Part shown: positions 55,991 to 64,000 of the stretch, in pieces
Layout of the letters: every line of letters begins with the position of its first letter
Numbering within the stretch: position 1 is the stretch's first letter
DNA from: RGIG3178 sp963674495
Lineage (GTDB): Bacteria; Bacillota; Clostridia; Christensenellales; QAND01
Direction of reading: 5' to 3'
DNA: 64,000 nt
NCBI GenBank assembly: GCA_963674495.2
Contig: CAXXLG010000002.1
Coordinates: 1,054,001 to 1,118,000, forward strand
Notes under the pieces: generated by a model
Database searches by the model: none
What the model saw: only the letters and a program-made list of their open reading frames with translations
What the model was told of the DNA's origin: nothing
Position numbers and translations under genes: made by a program

Positions 55991-56042
55991 ATTAAACCAT
56001 AGATTGCGCGGGCTTGCAATTGGTTGTAAAGGCGGATAAAAT
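55991..56042. promoter_or_regulatory. Divergent metF / metH-module promoters sharing one palindromic -35
   Basis: TTGCAA (56014-56019) is its own reverse complement. Leftward it has a 17-bp spacer (55997-56013) to ATTAAA on the plus strand, i.e. TTTAAT as -10 for metF. Rightward it has a 17-bp spacer (56020-56036) to TAAAAT (56037-56042) for the activation-protein gene. Both fit sigma-A spacing, so polymerase can occupy only one direction at a time. Confidence 0.6.
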
Positions 56043-56132
56043 AATGTTTACAGAATAATGCGCTTACGACAAATTTAGTGAGGATAAAGCTCATAATTTT
56101 GCCGTCTGAAACGCGAATGAAAATACGTATCC

Positions 56133-56192
56133 AAACTAAAAATGCCTTTGTTGCCATAGATAGGCTACCAAAGGCAGCATTTTTAGTTTTTT
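56133..56192 (+). terminator. Leader terminator (probable attenuator) before the methionine synthase activation gene
   Basis: AAACTAAAAATGCCTTTG (56133-56150) pairs with CAAAGGCAGCATTTTTAGTT T (56169-56189) with a 2-3 base bulge, ending in TTTTTT. It lies about 90 bp after the promoter at 56037 and 46 bp before the ATG at 56238. No plus-strand gene upstream needs it, as the aldolase has its own terminator at 55060. The pattern fits leader attenuation. A second small hairpin, GCCTGT-CAT-ACGGGC, is at 56199-56213. No known riboswitch (S-box, B12) motif was recognised. Confidence 0.6.
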
Positions 56193-56237
56193 AGGTGGGC
56201 CTGTCATACGGGCAAATGCACTTTAAGGTGGTTTACC

Positions 56238-56840
56238 ATGCAACCCATGCGGCTCTACGTCCATCATCATATGCCGGTACCCGCCAAAGCGCGTGATGTT
56301 TTGGTGCGCCTTGGCATATACCGGGCATACGAGCAAGCACAGTTGGAGAGCACGCGGCAGGCATTGAAGCCATTGATGCCGGGCGGCTGCATGCGTCTTG
56401 TCCCCCTTGAAGTGAAAGAGGATGGCGTGCTGTTGGCTAACCGTGAAATCAAAAGCCATGGACTTGGCAAGTATCTTATGGGGTGCGAGATGGCGTTGGT
56501 CATGCTCAGCACGCTGTATAGCCAAGCGAGCGATAATATCCAAGCGGCGTTTGAAAATAACCGGGCGGACGAGGCCGTGATACTGGATGCTGCGGCGTCG
56601 GTGGCGGTGGATGCCGGACTGGACTTTTTGATGAGCGATGCTGCGCGCATGCTTCGCCCATACGGTAAAACGGTGCTCAAACGGCGATTTTCGCCGGGTT
56701 ATTCGGATTGTGGCATAGAGAATCAGCAGTTGCTGTTGGACATATTATCTGATCAGCCCTTTGGTGTGACGCTTACCAAAAGCTGCATGCTACAGCCCGA
56801 AAAATCCGTGATGGCCATAGGAGGTGTCAAACATGCATAG
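56238..56840 (+). CDS. B12-dependent methionine synthase activation protein (free-standing MetH C-terminal domain)
   Basis: 200 residues. The C-terminal half holds the AdoMet-binding mark of the MetH reactivation domain: KRRFSPGYSDCGIENQQLLL, then FGVTLTKSCMLQPEKSVMAI. In E. coli this domain is the end of MetH; here it is a separate gene upstream of, and overlapping, metH by 8 bp. It reductively remethylates inactive cob(II)alamin with AdoMet and flavodoxin. AAGGTGG lies 6 bp before the ATG. Confidence 0.85.
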   Translation: MQPMRLYVHHHMPVPAKARDVLVRLGIYRAYEQAQLESTRQALKPLMPGGCMRLVPLEVKEDGVLLANREIKSHGLGKYLMGCEMALVMLSTLYSQASDNIQAAFENNRADEAVILDAAASVAVDAGLDFLMSDAARMLRPYGKTVLKRRFSPGYSDCGIENQQLLLDILSDQPFGVTLTKSCMLQPEKSVMAIGGVKHA

Positions 56841-58677
56841 AGAATCCTTATTTGTGGGCGACAGGCCGATTTTGTTGGACGGCGCGGCGGGTACGTTTCT
56901 GATGTGCCACGGTCTTCCGATGGGCGTATGCCCCGAGCAGTGGGCGGTGGATCATGCGGATATTGTCAAAGGGATGCATGCGTCCTATGTGCAAGCGGGC
57001 GCTGAGGCGGTGTATGCTTTCACGTTTGGCGCCAACCCGATCACGCTGTCCGAGTACGGATTGGAAGATAAAACGGAAGAATTGAACGCCAGGCTCGTTG
57101 CCATTGCACGTGAAGCGGTGGGCGATGGCGTATGGATAGGCGGCGATCTTACATCGCTGGGACAGTTGATGCAGCCGATGGGCAGCTTGACATTTCACGC
57201 CACCAAGGAAGCGTACAAAAGGCAGGCGGCGGCACTCCATGGTGCGGGCGCGAATTTCCTTGTCATCGAGACCATGCTGGACATCGCACAGGCCCGTGCG
57301 GCTGTCATTGGTTGCCGCGAAGCGTGCGAATTGCCCATAATGGTGTCTATGACGTTTGAACAGGGTGGTCGTACGCTGACCGGCACCGACGCCAGGACGG
57401 CTGCGATCACGCTGTGTGCGCTCGGTGTCAGCGCCGTCGGCGTCAACTGTGCGACGGGGCCAACGGATATGGGGATCATCGTGGAGGCCATGCGCCGCGT
57501 ATCCACGGTACCGGTGTTTGCAAAGCCCAACGCGGGCCTGCCCGGCGGTACAACGCTGGATCCGGACGAGTTTGCCAAACAGACCGCTGCGCTGGTGGAC
57601 TGTGGGGCAATGGCAGTGGGCGGCTGCTGCGGCACAACGCCGGAACATATCCGGGCGCTGCATGACAGAATCGCACCCATGCGCATTGATGCGCGCCTTA
57701 ACACCGTGTTACCGCGTATACTGACCGGCCGTGAAGAGAGCGTCGACATTGGCTACGGCAGACCGCTTGTCTCTATCGGGGAGAGGATCAATCCGACCGG
57801 AAAATCCAAGTTGCAAAAGGCGCTTTTGGACGGCGATATGGAATATGTTTTAAACATGGCCAACGAACAGCTCCGAGCGGGGGCGCACGTGATGGACGTC
57901 AACGTCGGCATGCCGGGCATTGACCAGCGTGTTATGCTACCCAAAGTGGTGGAGATGCTCGCGGGGCGCACCGGTGTACCGCTGTGCTTTGATTCGGTGG
58001 ACCACGGGGCGCTTGGCGCCGCGCTGGAGATATATCCGGGTCGTGCGTTGATCAACTCGATCTCGTATGAGAGTGGACGGGCGGACGTTCTATTTCCGCT
58101 GTGCCGTGACTACGGTGCCATGGCGGTGCTGTTGCCCATGGACGATAACGGCGTGCCCGAGTCGGCTAGACGGCGTATTTTGCTGATTGAAGCGTTGCTT
58201 GATAGGGCGAAAGATTACGGGCTATCAAAGAACAGCTTTGTTGTGGACGCGCTGGCCATGACGCTGGCAGGGCAACCTGACGGCGGCAAAGAGGCGCTGA
58301 AGGTTTTGGACTGGTGTGCGAAAAACGATTTACCCACGGTGATGGGCGTGAGCAACATATCCTTTGGCCTGCCGCAGCGGGCGGCACTCAACGCGGCGTT
58401 TTTGTGTGCGGCACAGGCGCGCGGGCTGACCATGGCCATCGTTAACGTGTGCCAGGGCGAGATGAAACGGGCGCTTTTGTCGGCCAACGCGCTGCTGTGC
58501 GGCGGAGATGAGGTGGCGGCATACGCGCAGTACTTTGCGAGAAGCCCCGCGATCGGGGCGGCCTTGTGGGTGCCGTGTTGTACGGGGAGCGTGCGCAGGC
58601 ACTTGCGCTGGCCAATCAGGCGCTATCCGATGGGATACCACCAATTTCTCTCATCGATAAAGTCATGGAAGGACTGA
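56833..58677 (+). CDS. metH: Methionine synthase, homocysteine- and folate-binding part (5' part of frameshifted metH)
   Basis: From ATG 56833 (AGGAGGTG 7 bp before; overlaps the previous stop). Homocysteine-binding domain in residues ~1-290 with the zinc cysteines in VGVNCATGP and VGGCCGTTP; pterin-binding (DHPS-like) domain ~305-560 with ISIGERINPTGKS-type start (LVSIGERINPTGKSKLQ) and AHVMDVNVGMPGID. At about residue 575 (near 58555) the homology moves to the next frame; the remaining ~40 residues (LWVPCCTGSVRRHLRW...) are out-of-frame junk. Together with the next entry it makes a MetH without the activation domain, which is the separate upstream gene. Confidence 0.88.
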   Translation: MHRESLFVGDRPILLDGAAGTFLMCHGLPMGVCPEQWAVDHADIVKGMHASYVQAGAEAVYAFTFGANPITLSEYGLEDKTEELNARLVAIAREAVGDGVWIGGDLTSLGQLMQPMGSLTFHATKEAYKRQAAALHGAGANFLVIETMLDIAQARAAVIGCREACELPIMVSMTFEQGGRTLTGTDARTAAITLCALGVSAVGVNCATGPTDMGIIVEAMRRVSTVPVFAKPNAGLPGGTTLDPDEFAKQTAALVDCGAMAVGGCCGTTPEHIRALHDRIAPMRIDARLNTVLPRILTGREESVDIGYGRPLVSIGERINPTGKSKLQKALLDGDMEYVLNMANEQLRAGAHVMDVNVGMPGIDQRVMLPKVVEMLAGRTGVPLCFDSVDHGALGAALEIYPGRALINSISYESGRADVLFPLCRDYGAMAVLLPMDDNGVPESARRRILLIEALLDRAKDYGLSKNSFVVDALAMTLAGQPDGGKEALKVLDWCAKNDLPTVMGVSNISFGLPQRAALNAAFLCAAQARGLTMAIVNVCQGEMKRALLSANALLCGGDEVAAYAQYFARSPAIGAALWVPCCTGSVRRHLRWPIRRYPMGYHQFLSSIKSWKD

Positions 58678-59180
58678 CCATCCTGGGCGATATGTTCGCG
58701 CAGAAACGGACGTACCTGCCCCAGCTGATGGCCGGGGCGGAAGCGGCCAAGGCGGCGTTTGTGCCGATACAGGCGGAGCTTCGTGAAGATGCGCGGCCAA
58801 CGGCGGGCACCGCCGTCATCGCAACCGCGAAGGGTGATTTGCACGACATCGGCAAGAACATTGTAGTGCTGATGATGCAGAATCATGGGTTCCGCGTCAT
58901 AGACCTGGGCAAGGACGTAGAAAACGAAATGGTGCTTGGCGTTGCTCAGGCGGAGCAGGCCGACATCGTTTGCCTGTCTGCCCTTTTAACCACGACGATG
59001 GAGCAGATGCGAACATTCTCCACCTTGAACCAGAGACTGGACCGCCCGTTTTTATTGATGGTGGGCGGCGCCGTGGTCACCAACGCGTTTGCCGATGAAA
59101 TCGGCGCATACTATGCGCCGGATGCCGTGCAATGCGCGCGGCTGGCGCAACAGCTGGTTCAAAAACGGAACGAAGCATAG
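58566..59180 (+). CDS. metH: Methionine synthase, cobalamin-binding part (3' part of frameshifted metH)
   Basis: Continues metH in the -1 frame from about 58557, with possible GTG start at 58566 that lacks a good ribosome site. B12 cap helices (GLTILGDMFAQKRTYLPQLM) then the Rossmann domain with the axial-histidine motif KGDLHDIGKNIVVLMMQ and SALLTTTMEQM, VGGAVV. Frame before it is closed at 58509. One lost base between ~58551 and 58566 joins the two parts (GAVLYGERAQALALANQALS follows well on YFARSPAIGG). No slippery heptamer was seen, so a mutation or a sequencing error is more likely than programmed shifting; 204 residues as shown. Confidence 0.85.
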   Translation: MGAVLYGERAQALALANQALSDGIPPISLIDKVMEGLTILGDMFAQKRTYLPQLMAGAEAAKAAFVPIQAELREDARPTAGTAVIATAKGDLHDIGKNIVVLMMQNHGFRVIDLGKDVENEMVLGVAQAEQADIVCLSALLTTTMEQMRTFSTLNQRLDRPFLLMVGGAVVTNAFADEIGAYYAPDAVQCARLAQQLVQKRNEA

Positions 59181-59307
59181 AAATTCTTGTACGCGCCGGT
59201 CAATGCGTTTATCATGGGAATGAGGAGCATTCGGCCGGGCCGAGGGCGCGGCTGTTAGGTACGGGTAAAAGGCCGCGCAGAACGGGCGGAAAGGAAGCGT
59301 TTACAAG

Positions 59308-60045
59308 GTGATCGAAACACTGATAAAAGTTGAAAACCTGCACAAGCATTTCGGTACGCTGCACGTTTTAAAGGGGATCAGCGAGGAGATCCGAAGGGGC
59401 GAGGTTGTGTCCGTTATCGGGCCCAGCGGCAGCGGAAAGAGCACGTTTTTACGCTGTCTGAACATGCTGGAAACCCCAGAAGAAGGAAAGATCATCTTCG
59501 AAGGTGTGCAGATCAATGCAAAAGGTGTGGATGTGGATGCCCACCGCCAAAAAATGGGCATGGTGTTCCAGTTGTTCAATGTATTTCCACACCTGACGGT
59601 GCTGGACAATATTACACTGGCGCCTATGTTGGTCAAACATGTATCCAAGGAGCAGGCCAGAGAACGGGCGATGGCGCTACTGAACCGCATCGGCCTTGGT
59701 GACAAGGCGCAGGAGCACCCCAGCCGCCTGTCCGGGGGACAGAAGCAGCGGCTTGCCATCGTACGGGCGTTGGCGATGGAACCGGATGTAATGCTGTTTG
59801 ACGAACCAACCAGTGCGCTGGATCCCGAAATGGTGGGCGAGGTGCTGGACGTTATCAAAACGTTGGTACGCGACGGCATGACAACCGTTATCGTTACCCA
59901 CGAGATGGGGTTTGCCAAAGAGGTTAGCAATCGCGTGCTGTTTATGGACGACGGTCTCATCGCGGAACGGGGCACGCCGCAGCAGATATTTGGCGATCCG
60001 AGGCATCCGCGCACAAAGGAATTTCTGAGCAAGGTATTGTATTGA
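59308..60045 (+). CDS. Polar amino acid ABC transporter ATPase (GlnQ-like)
   Basis: 245 residues. Walker A GPSGSGKST, Q loop FQLFNVFPHLTVLDN, signature LSGGQKQRLAIVRAL, Walker B VMLFDEPTSALDPE and H-loop VTHEMGFAKEVSNRV, all typical of the PAAT family. GTG at 59308 with GGAAAGGAAG upstream. No permease or binding protein lies next to it, so it is an orphan subunit in this window; a distant partner is expected. Confidence 0.88.
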   Translation: MIETLIKVENLHKHFGTLHVLKGISEEIRRGEVVSVIGPSGSGKSTFLRCLNMLETPEEGKIIFEGVQINAKGVDVDAHRQKMGMVFQLFNVFPHLTVLDNITLAPMLVKHVSKEQARERAMALLNRIGLGDKAQEHPSRLSGGQKQRLAIVRALAMEPDVMLFDEPTSALDPEMVGEVLDVIKTLVRDGMTTVIVTHEMGFAKEVSNRVLFMDDGLIAERGTPQQIFGDPRHPRTKEFLSKVLY

Positions 60046-60073
60046 TAGAAGCCCGCGCATGCGCGGGCTTCTA
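60046..60073. terminator. Perfect palindromic terminator after the ATPase
   Basis: TAGAAGCCCGCGCATGCGCGGGCTTCTA: a fully symmetric dyad of 28 bp starting at the ATPase stop codon, with ATTTG following. Confidence 0.75.
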
Positions 60074-60092
60074 TTTGAAGGAGGAAATCAAA

Positions 60093-61556
60093 TTGAGCTT
60101 TGTCTACAGTTGGGCTTTCATTCTGGGCTGTCTTGCGCTGTACAGCTTCTTTCCGGTATGGCAATTGAAGAAGCAGGGACCGGTGCAAAAGGCTGCGGAC
60201 ATACCCATCGACAAAAATGCGGTGGCGCACCGTCTTTGCCGAGCCATCTCGTGTGAAACAACGGGATACGTCGATGAAAACACCGGGAACTATAAAGAAT
60301 TCATCAAGCTGCAACAGCAGATCCGCGAGGACTATCCCGCGGTGTTTTCCACCGTGACCATACACGAGGTAAAGCCATACAGCCGTCTGTATTGCTGGAA
60401 GGGCAAGACGGGGGACAAAAAGCCTATCCTATTGATGGCTCATCAGGACGTTGTTCCTGTGACAAGCGGCACCGAAACGGACTGGAAATATCCGCCGTTT
60501 GCTGGTACGGTGGCGGAAGGCTGCATATGGGGCCGCGGCGCTATCGACATGAAAAACGCGCTGTGCGGCATTTTCGAAGCCATGGAACATCTGATACAAC
60601 AGGGGTTCGTTCCAAGCCGTGATGTGTATCTATGTACCACCTGCGACGAGGAACTTATGGGACCGGGCAGCGGCCGCGTGGCCGATCTGTGCCGGGAACT
60701 CGGGTTGCATTTCGAGTTTGTGCTCGACGAGGGCGGCAGCTTTATGCGCGGTGAAATGCTGGGCGCGAAGAATACGCTTTTGGGATGCGTATGCACCTAT
60801 GAAAAGGGCTACTGTGATGTAAAACTCAGCACGAGCGACGAGGGCGGACACGCCGCCTGCCCCAAGGGCGAAACCGCTTTATCCCGCATGGCGCGGGCGC
60901 TGATGACCATCGAACGGAACAAACTCCCCGTGGACATCAGCGATACGTTTTTGAACATGTACCGTACCGTTGCGCCGTATTGCGGATTCAAAATGAAATG
61001 GATGGCGGCGCACCCGAGGCGGTATGCGCGTAAGCTCGCACACAAACTGGCGCAAAGCGGAGTATATGGCAACGCGTTGGTTCGGACCACCACGGCACTG
61101 ACGCAGATATCCGCATCCAACGCTCCCAACGTATTGCCACAGCATGTTTGGGCGAACGTTAACTTCCGCATCAATCCGGGATTTACCTATGAGGCGCTGC
61201 GAGAGATCGTCAAGAAGTTGGTGGGACCGGAATTTACTGTGGAACTGCCCGTCAAAAGTAACCCGTCCCGGCCAGCGCACACGGATACGGCGGCGTATGA
61301 AGCCATTGCCACCACCATTCGTGAGACGTTTGGAGCAGACATCGTGGTCACGCCCATGGCGTTCTTTGCCGGTACGGACAGCCGTATGTTCACGGATCTG
61401 TCCGACGATGTCTATAAGTTTATGCCTGCAAAATCCCACATGAAATACGCTTCCACCATGCATGGTACCAACGAGCGCATCGATGTGGACGACTATGTAA
61501 ATGGAATAAAGTTCTACATTCGATTTTTGAAAAGAACCTGCGGCGGGGAGGCATGA
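60093..61556 (+). CDS. M20-family metallopeptidase with membrane anchor
   Basis: 487 residues. Zinc-ligand marks: LLMAHQDVVPV (H), WGRGAIDMKNALC (D), TTCDEELMGPGSGR (E-E) and HMKYASTMHGTNERI (C-terminal H). An N-terminal hydrophobic helix (FVYSWAFILGCLALYSFFPVW) should anchor it to the membrane. The PM20D1/carboxypeptidase-S-like group acts on N-acyl amino acids or dipeptides. TTG at 60093 is the start, with AAGGAGG 6 bp before. Overlaps its paralogue by 4 bp of stop/ATG. Confidence 0.88.
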   Translation: MSFVYSWAFILGCLALYSFFPVWQLKKQGPVQKAADIPIDKNAVAHRLCRAISCETTGYVDENTGNYKEFIKLQQQIREDYPAVFSTVTIHEVKPYSRLYCWKGKTGDKKPILLMAHQDVVPVTSGTETDWKYPPFAGTVAEGCIWGRGAIDMKNALCGIFEAMEHLIQQGFVPSRDVYLCTTCDEELMGPGSGRVADLCRELGLHFEFVLDEGGSFMRGEMLGAKNTLLGCVCTYEKGYCDVKLSTSDEGGHAACPKGETALSRMARALMTIERNKLPVDISDTFLNMYRTVAPYCGFKMKWMAAHPRRYARKLAHKLAQSGVYGNALVRTTTALTQISASNAPNVLPQHVWANVNFRINPGFTYEALREIVKKLVGPEFTVELPVKSNPSRPAHTDTAAYEAIATTIRETFGADIVVTPMAFFAGTDSRMFTDLSDDVYKFMPAKSHMKYASTMHGTNERIDVDDYVNGIKFYIRFLKRTCGGEA

Positions 61557-61558
61557 CA

Positions 61559-62959
61559 ATGGAAAAGACACAAAGTTTTACGATGCCTGATTTTGACAAC
61601 GAGTGCATGGCGAACCATCTGGCCGGTATGGTGCGGTATCGGACCATCAGCAACGCCGATCCCGATAGGATGGACTACCGGGAATTCGACAAGTTGCACG
61701 AATATTTAAAGCAAACCTATCCGCTGGTACACAGCACGCTGTCAAGGACGGCAATCAACGGACATAGCCTGTTGTACCATTGGAAGGGTAACACACAAAG
61801 CGGTCTTGAACCCATCCTGCTGACCGCGCACCAGGACGTTGTACCCATTGCAGCGGGCACCGAAGCGGATTGGCAGTATCCCGGCTTTGGGGGCGAGATC
61901 GCGGAGGGGTTTGTATGGGGCCGCGGGACGGAGGACTGCAAATGCTTGATCCTGGGTCACATGGAAGCCATTGAAGCGTTGATCAAACAGGGTTTCGTGC
62001 CCGATCGGGACGTTTACCTTGCGTATGGCCACGATGAAGAGGTGTTTGGCCATCGCGGCGCGAAGCGCATAGCGAGGCATCTCAAGGAGCAGGGTCTGCA
62101 TTTCGATTTGGTGCTGGACGAAGGAGGTGCCTTTGTGCGGGGCGAACCGTACGGTGCGCCGGCGACATTGATGGCGCAGGTGGGCATCTTTGAAAAGGGG
62201 TATCTGGACATCAAATTAACGGTGGAGGACGAGGGGGGGCATGCGTCAAGGCCGAAGGATCAGACTGCGTTAGGAGTTTTGGTCCAGGCCATCAACGCGG
62301 CGGAGCGCCACCCGTTCCCTGCTTCGGTGGGCAGTGTTCTCAAGAGGATGTACAAAACGCTGGCGCCGCATCTTTCGGACAAAGCGCTACAAAACGCCAT
62401 ACAAAACACCGAAGACACGCCGAATGGATTGATCTCTTTTTTGGAAAAAACACCGCTTGGCAACGCCATGGTGCGCACCACCATGGCGGCCACCATGGCA
62501 TGGGCGTCACCCGCGCCCAACGTGCTGCCGCAAAAAGCGGAGGCGGTGTTCAATGTGCGCGTGTCGCATACGGAGACCATTGCGTCCATCGTGCAGCATT
62601 TCAACGAAGCCATTGCGGACGACCGTGTAAAGGTATCGGTACTAAAGGGCATTGAAGCGAGCCGGATCAGCGAAACGGACTGCGAGGCTTTCGAGCTTCT
62701 GGCAAAAAACATTCTGTGGATGCGCCCGGACGCGGTGGTGGTACCCAATCCGCTTGTGGTATGTACGGATGCGCGCAAGTACGACATCGTATGTGAACAT
62801 ACCTACCGGTTCGGTGCGTTCATAGGCCATATGGATCTAAGGCCGCTGGTTCACGGCACCAACGAGCGCACGCCGGTGGATCAGCTGCACGAGGGCGTGG
62901 GATTTTACGCTAAGCTTATATGGCGTTTTTGCACCCCTGATGGCAGGGCGTCATCCTGA
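61559..62959 (+). CDS. M20-family metallopeptidase (paralogue)
   Basis: 466 residues, the same plan: LTAHQDVVPIAAG, WGRGTEDCKCLIL (catalytic D with Cys after it), YGHDEEVFGHRGAKR and the C-terminal MDLRPLVHGTNERTP. It has no membrane helix, unlike the gene before it. ATG 61559 is chosen over ATG 61553 because GGGGAGG (61545-61551) is 7 bp before it. Both genes probably arose by tandem duplication; the pair could split membrane-proximal and cytosolic substrates. Confidence 0.88.
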   Translation: MEKTQSFTMPDFDNECMANHLAGMVRYRTISNADPDRMDYREFDKLHEYLKQTYPLVHSTLSRTAINGHSLLYHWKGNTQSGLEPILLTAHQDVVPIAAGTEADWQYPGFGGEIAEGFVWGRGTEDCKCLILGHMEAIEALIKQGFVPDRDVYLAYGHDEEVFGHRGAKRIARHLKEQGLHFDLVLDEGGAFVRGEPYGAPATLMAQVGIFEKGYLDIKLTVEDEGGHASRPKDQTALGVLVQAINAAERHPFPASVGSVLKRMYKTLAPHLSDKALQNAIQNTEDTPNGLISFLEKTPLGNAMVRTTMAATMAWASPAPNVLPQKAEAVFNVRVSHTETIASIVQHFNEAIADDRVKVSVLKGIEASRISETDCEAFELLAKNILWMRPDAVVVPNPLVVCTDARKYDIVCEHTYRFGAFIGHMDLRPLVHGTNERTPVDQLHEGVGFYAKLIWRFCTPDGRASS

Positions 62960-62992
62960 CGACGTTCGCAGATGCCCCGGTGGATGCGGCAG

Positions 62993-63021
62993 TTGCGCTC
63001 GGGATGCCGTTACGGTACAAT
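62993..63021 (+). promoter_or_regulatory. Promoter of the second DegV gene
   Basis: TTGCGC (62993-62998), 17-bp spacer, TACAAT (63016-63021). Confidence 0.65.
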
Positions 63022-63069
63022 GAAAACAGTTGCATGCGCCAAACGCATGACGCATGAGGGGGGTCTTTG

Positions 63070-63936
63070 ATGAGGGATTTTATCATCGCGACGGACGCCG
63101 ATTCCGAACTTTTGTTGGACTATGCGGTGGACAAGGATATTCCGGTGTTCGCCATGCCGGTAACCATCGACGGCGTTGAATACGATTACGACCTTGGGAA
63201 GACGGTGAGTTTCCCGGACTTTTTTGACAGGCTGGAAAACGGTGCACAGGTGTCCACATCCTGCAAATCTCCGTGGGAGATCAAACGTTGGTTCGTCGAA
63301 CTGTTGGAACGCAACAAGCACATACTCTACATTGGATTTTCACCGCATCTGAGCCAGCACCATAACTACTGCGAGATGGCGGTCAAGGAAATTAAAGAGG
63401 AGAATCCCGAGGCCGATATCATTCTGGTCAATTCGCTGTCGATTTCTGCAGGCCAATCGCTGTTGATTCGCCGCGCTGTGGAAATGCGCGAAAAGGGCAA
63501 CACCATGGAGGAAACGGCGCAGTGGGTTTTGGACAACAGACTCCATAGCGTTGTATTTTTCAGCGTGGACGACCTGAACTATCTAAAGCGCGGTGGGCGG
63601 TTGTCCGGTAGCGCAGCATTTTTCGGTACGGTGCTGGATCTAAAACCAATTCTGCACACCTCCGACGAAGGTAAACTCGAACCCATCGAAAAGGTCAAGG
63701 GGCGCAAAAAAGCTTGGCGGCGTATGGCGGAATTGATCAAAGAGCGCGCATACGATCCGGTAAACGGCGACATCCTTTTGATCTATTCTTCCGAGGAAAA
63801 TGCGGCGCAGCTCAGGTCCATCCTTGAACAAACCTGCGGTGCCAAAAACATCCAGATGTGGCCGGTAGGCCCGGTCATCGGCGGCCATGCGGGCCCCAAC
63901 GTGATGGGATTGGCATGCATGGGAGAGAAGCGCTAG
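63070..63936 (+). CDS. DegV-family fatty-acid-binding protein
   Basis: 288 residues: FIIATDADSELLLDYA at the start, STSCKSPWEIKRW, VNSLSISAGQSLLIRR, DDLNYLKRGGRLSGSAAFFG, KPILHTSDEGKLEPIEKVKG and GPVIGGHAGPNVMGLAC at the end, the last being the lipid-pocket motif. ATG 63070 follows GAGGGGGG. It is a distant paralogue of the DegV at 41892, and carries TDADS rather than TGSTADL at the first loop. Confidence 0.93.
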   Translation: MRDFIIATDADSELLLDYAVDKDIPVFAMPVTIDGVEYDYDLGKTVSFPDFFDRLENGAQVSTSCKSPWEIKRWFVELLERNKHILYIGFSPHLSQHHNYCEMAVKEIKEENPEADIILVNSLSISAGQSLLIRRAVEMREKGNTMEETAQWVLDNRLHSVVFFSVDDLNYLKRGGRLSGSAAFFGTVLDLKPILHTSDEGKLEPIEKVKGRKKAWRRMAELIKERAYDPVNGDILLIYSSEENAAQLRSILEQTCGAKNIQMWPVGPVIGGHAGPNVMGLACMGEKR

Positions 63937-63952
63937 CGCGGATCGGCTTGAG

Positions 63953-63985
63953 CAGGGGTCGGCTGCAGGCCACCCCTGTTTGCGT
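63953..63985 (+). terminator. Possible terminator after the second DegV gene
   Basis: CAGGGGT (63953-63959) and ACCCCTG (63972-63978), with a 12-base loop and TTTGCGTTTG after it. Moderate only. Confidence 0.45.
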
Positions 63986-64000
63986 TTGCATCGTGCGGAG

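Noticed and set aside
58551..58570. Programmed -1 frameshift in metH
   Set aside because: There is no X-XXY-YYZ slippery heptamer or following stem-loop that I can see; a single-base loss explains it.

Overview
This 64 kb window looks like the chromosome of an anaerobic Gram-positive bacterium of the class Clostridia. Evidence: Shine-Dalgarno sites of the AGGAGG type with many TTG/GTG starts; an rRNA operon ordered 16S - tRNA-Ala(TGC) - tRNA-Ile(GAT) - 23S - 5S - tRNA-Asn(GTT); a single-chain oxygen-sensitive type L-serine dehydratase; an isopropylmalate-synthase-like protein resembling clostridial Re-citrate synthase; a free-standing AICAR transformylase domain; a B12 methionine synthase whose activation domain is a separate gene; and a TTGACA/TATAAT promoter grammar. 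Genus cannot be fixed from the sequence; a Christensenellales-like clostridium is possible but unproven.

Layout. 1-5.4 kb: 3' end of a tRNA methyltransferase (trmL), two tandem paralogous Na+/phosphate cotransporters with PhoU-like tails, each preceded by PhoP-box-like direct repeats, a secreted metallo-beta-lactamase-fold lipoprotein and a CopZ-like metal chaperone. 5.4-14.5 kb: L-serine dehydratase, a dead rpiA, an acetyltransferase, an NlpC/P60 hydrolase with a putative ATT start, a small XRE regulator with twin operators, an alpha/beta hydrolase, a large lipoprotein and mnmA. 14.5-20.1 kb: complete rRNA operon with two strong promoters. 20.3-31 kb: a plastic, partly AT-rich accessory zone with an MDR dehydrogenase, a gene truncated by repeats, a leucine-rich-repeat protein, an acetyltransferase, a truncated HD-GYP gene, a two-gene AT-rich island (DUF2971 protein plus PD-(D/E)XK-like protein), a cut XRE gene, a relic of an rRNA-operon 3' end, a J-domain-like small protein, a cupin and a CBS protein, all embedded in at least two families of dispersed short repeats.

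31-64 kb is a dense, ordinary housekeeping segment: ABC exporter, MFS permease, dus/QueG-like/greA/lysS, a PfkB kinase with a PurH-like transformylase, DegV, an aspartate-type aminotransferase, a Re-citrate-synthase-like enzyme, P-loop/thrC/trpS, FHA/FtsW/PBP/uvrC, a class II aldolase, divergent metF and metH modules, an amino-acid ABC ATPase, two tandem M20 peptidases and a second DegV.

How parts work together: the two phosphate carriers are probably phosphate-starvation genes. metF (on the minus strand) and the methionine synthase activation protein plus metH (on the plus strand) make a one-carbon/methionine module whose divergent promoters appear to share one palindromic -35 element, and the plus-strand leader holds an intrinsic terminator that can only be an attenuator. 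FHA, FtsW and the transpeptidase form a cell-wall elongation or division unit. The most unusual part is 21.4-29.8 kb, where gene edges coincide repeatedly with short repeats, and where an AT-rich gene pair of unknown, possibly defensive, function sits.
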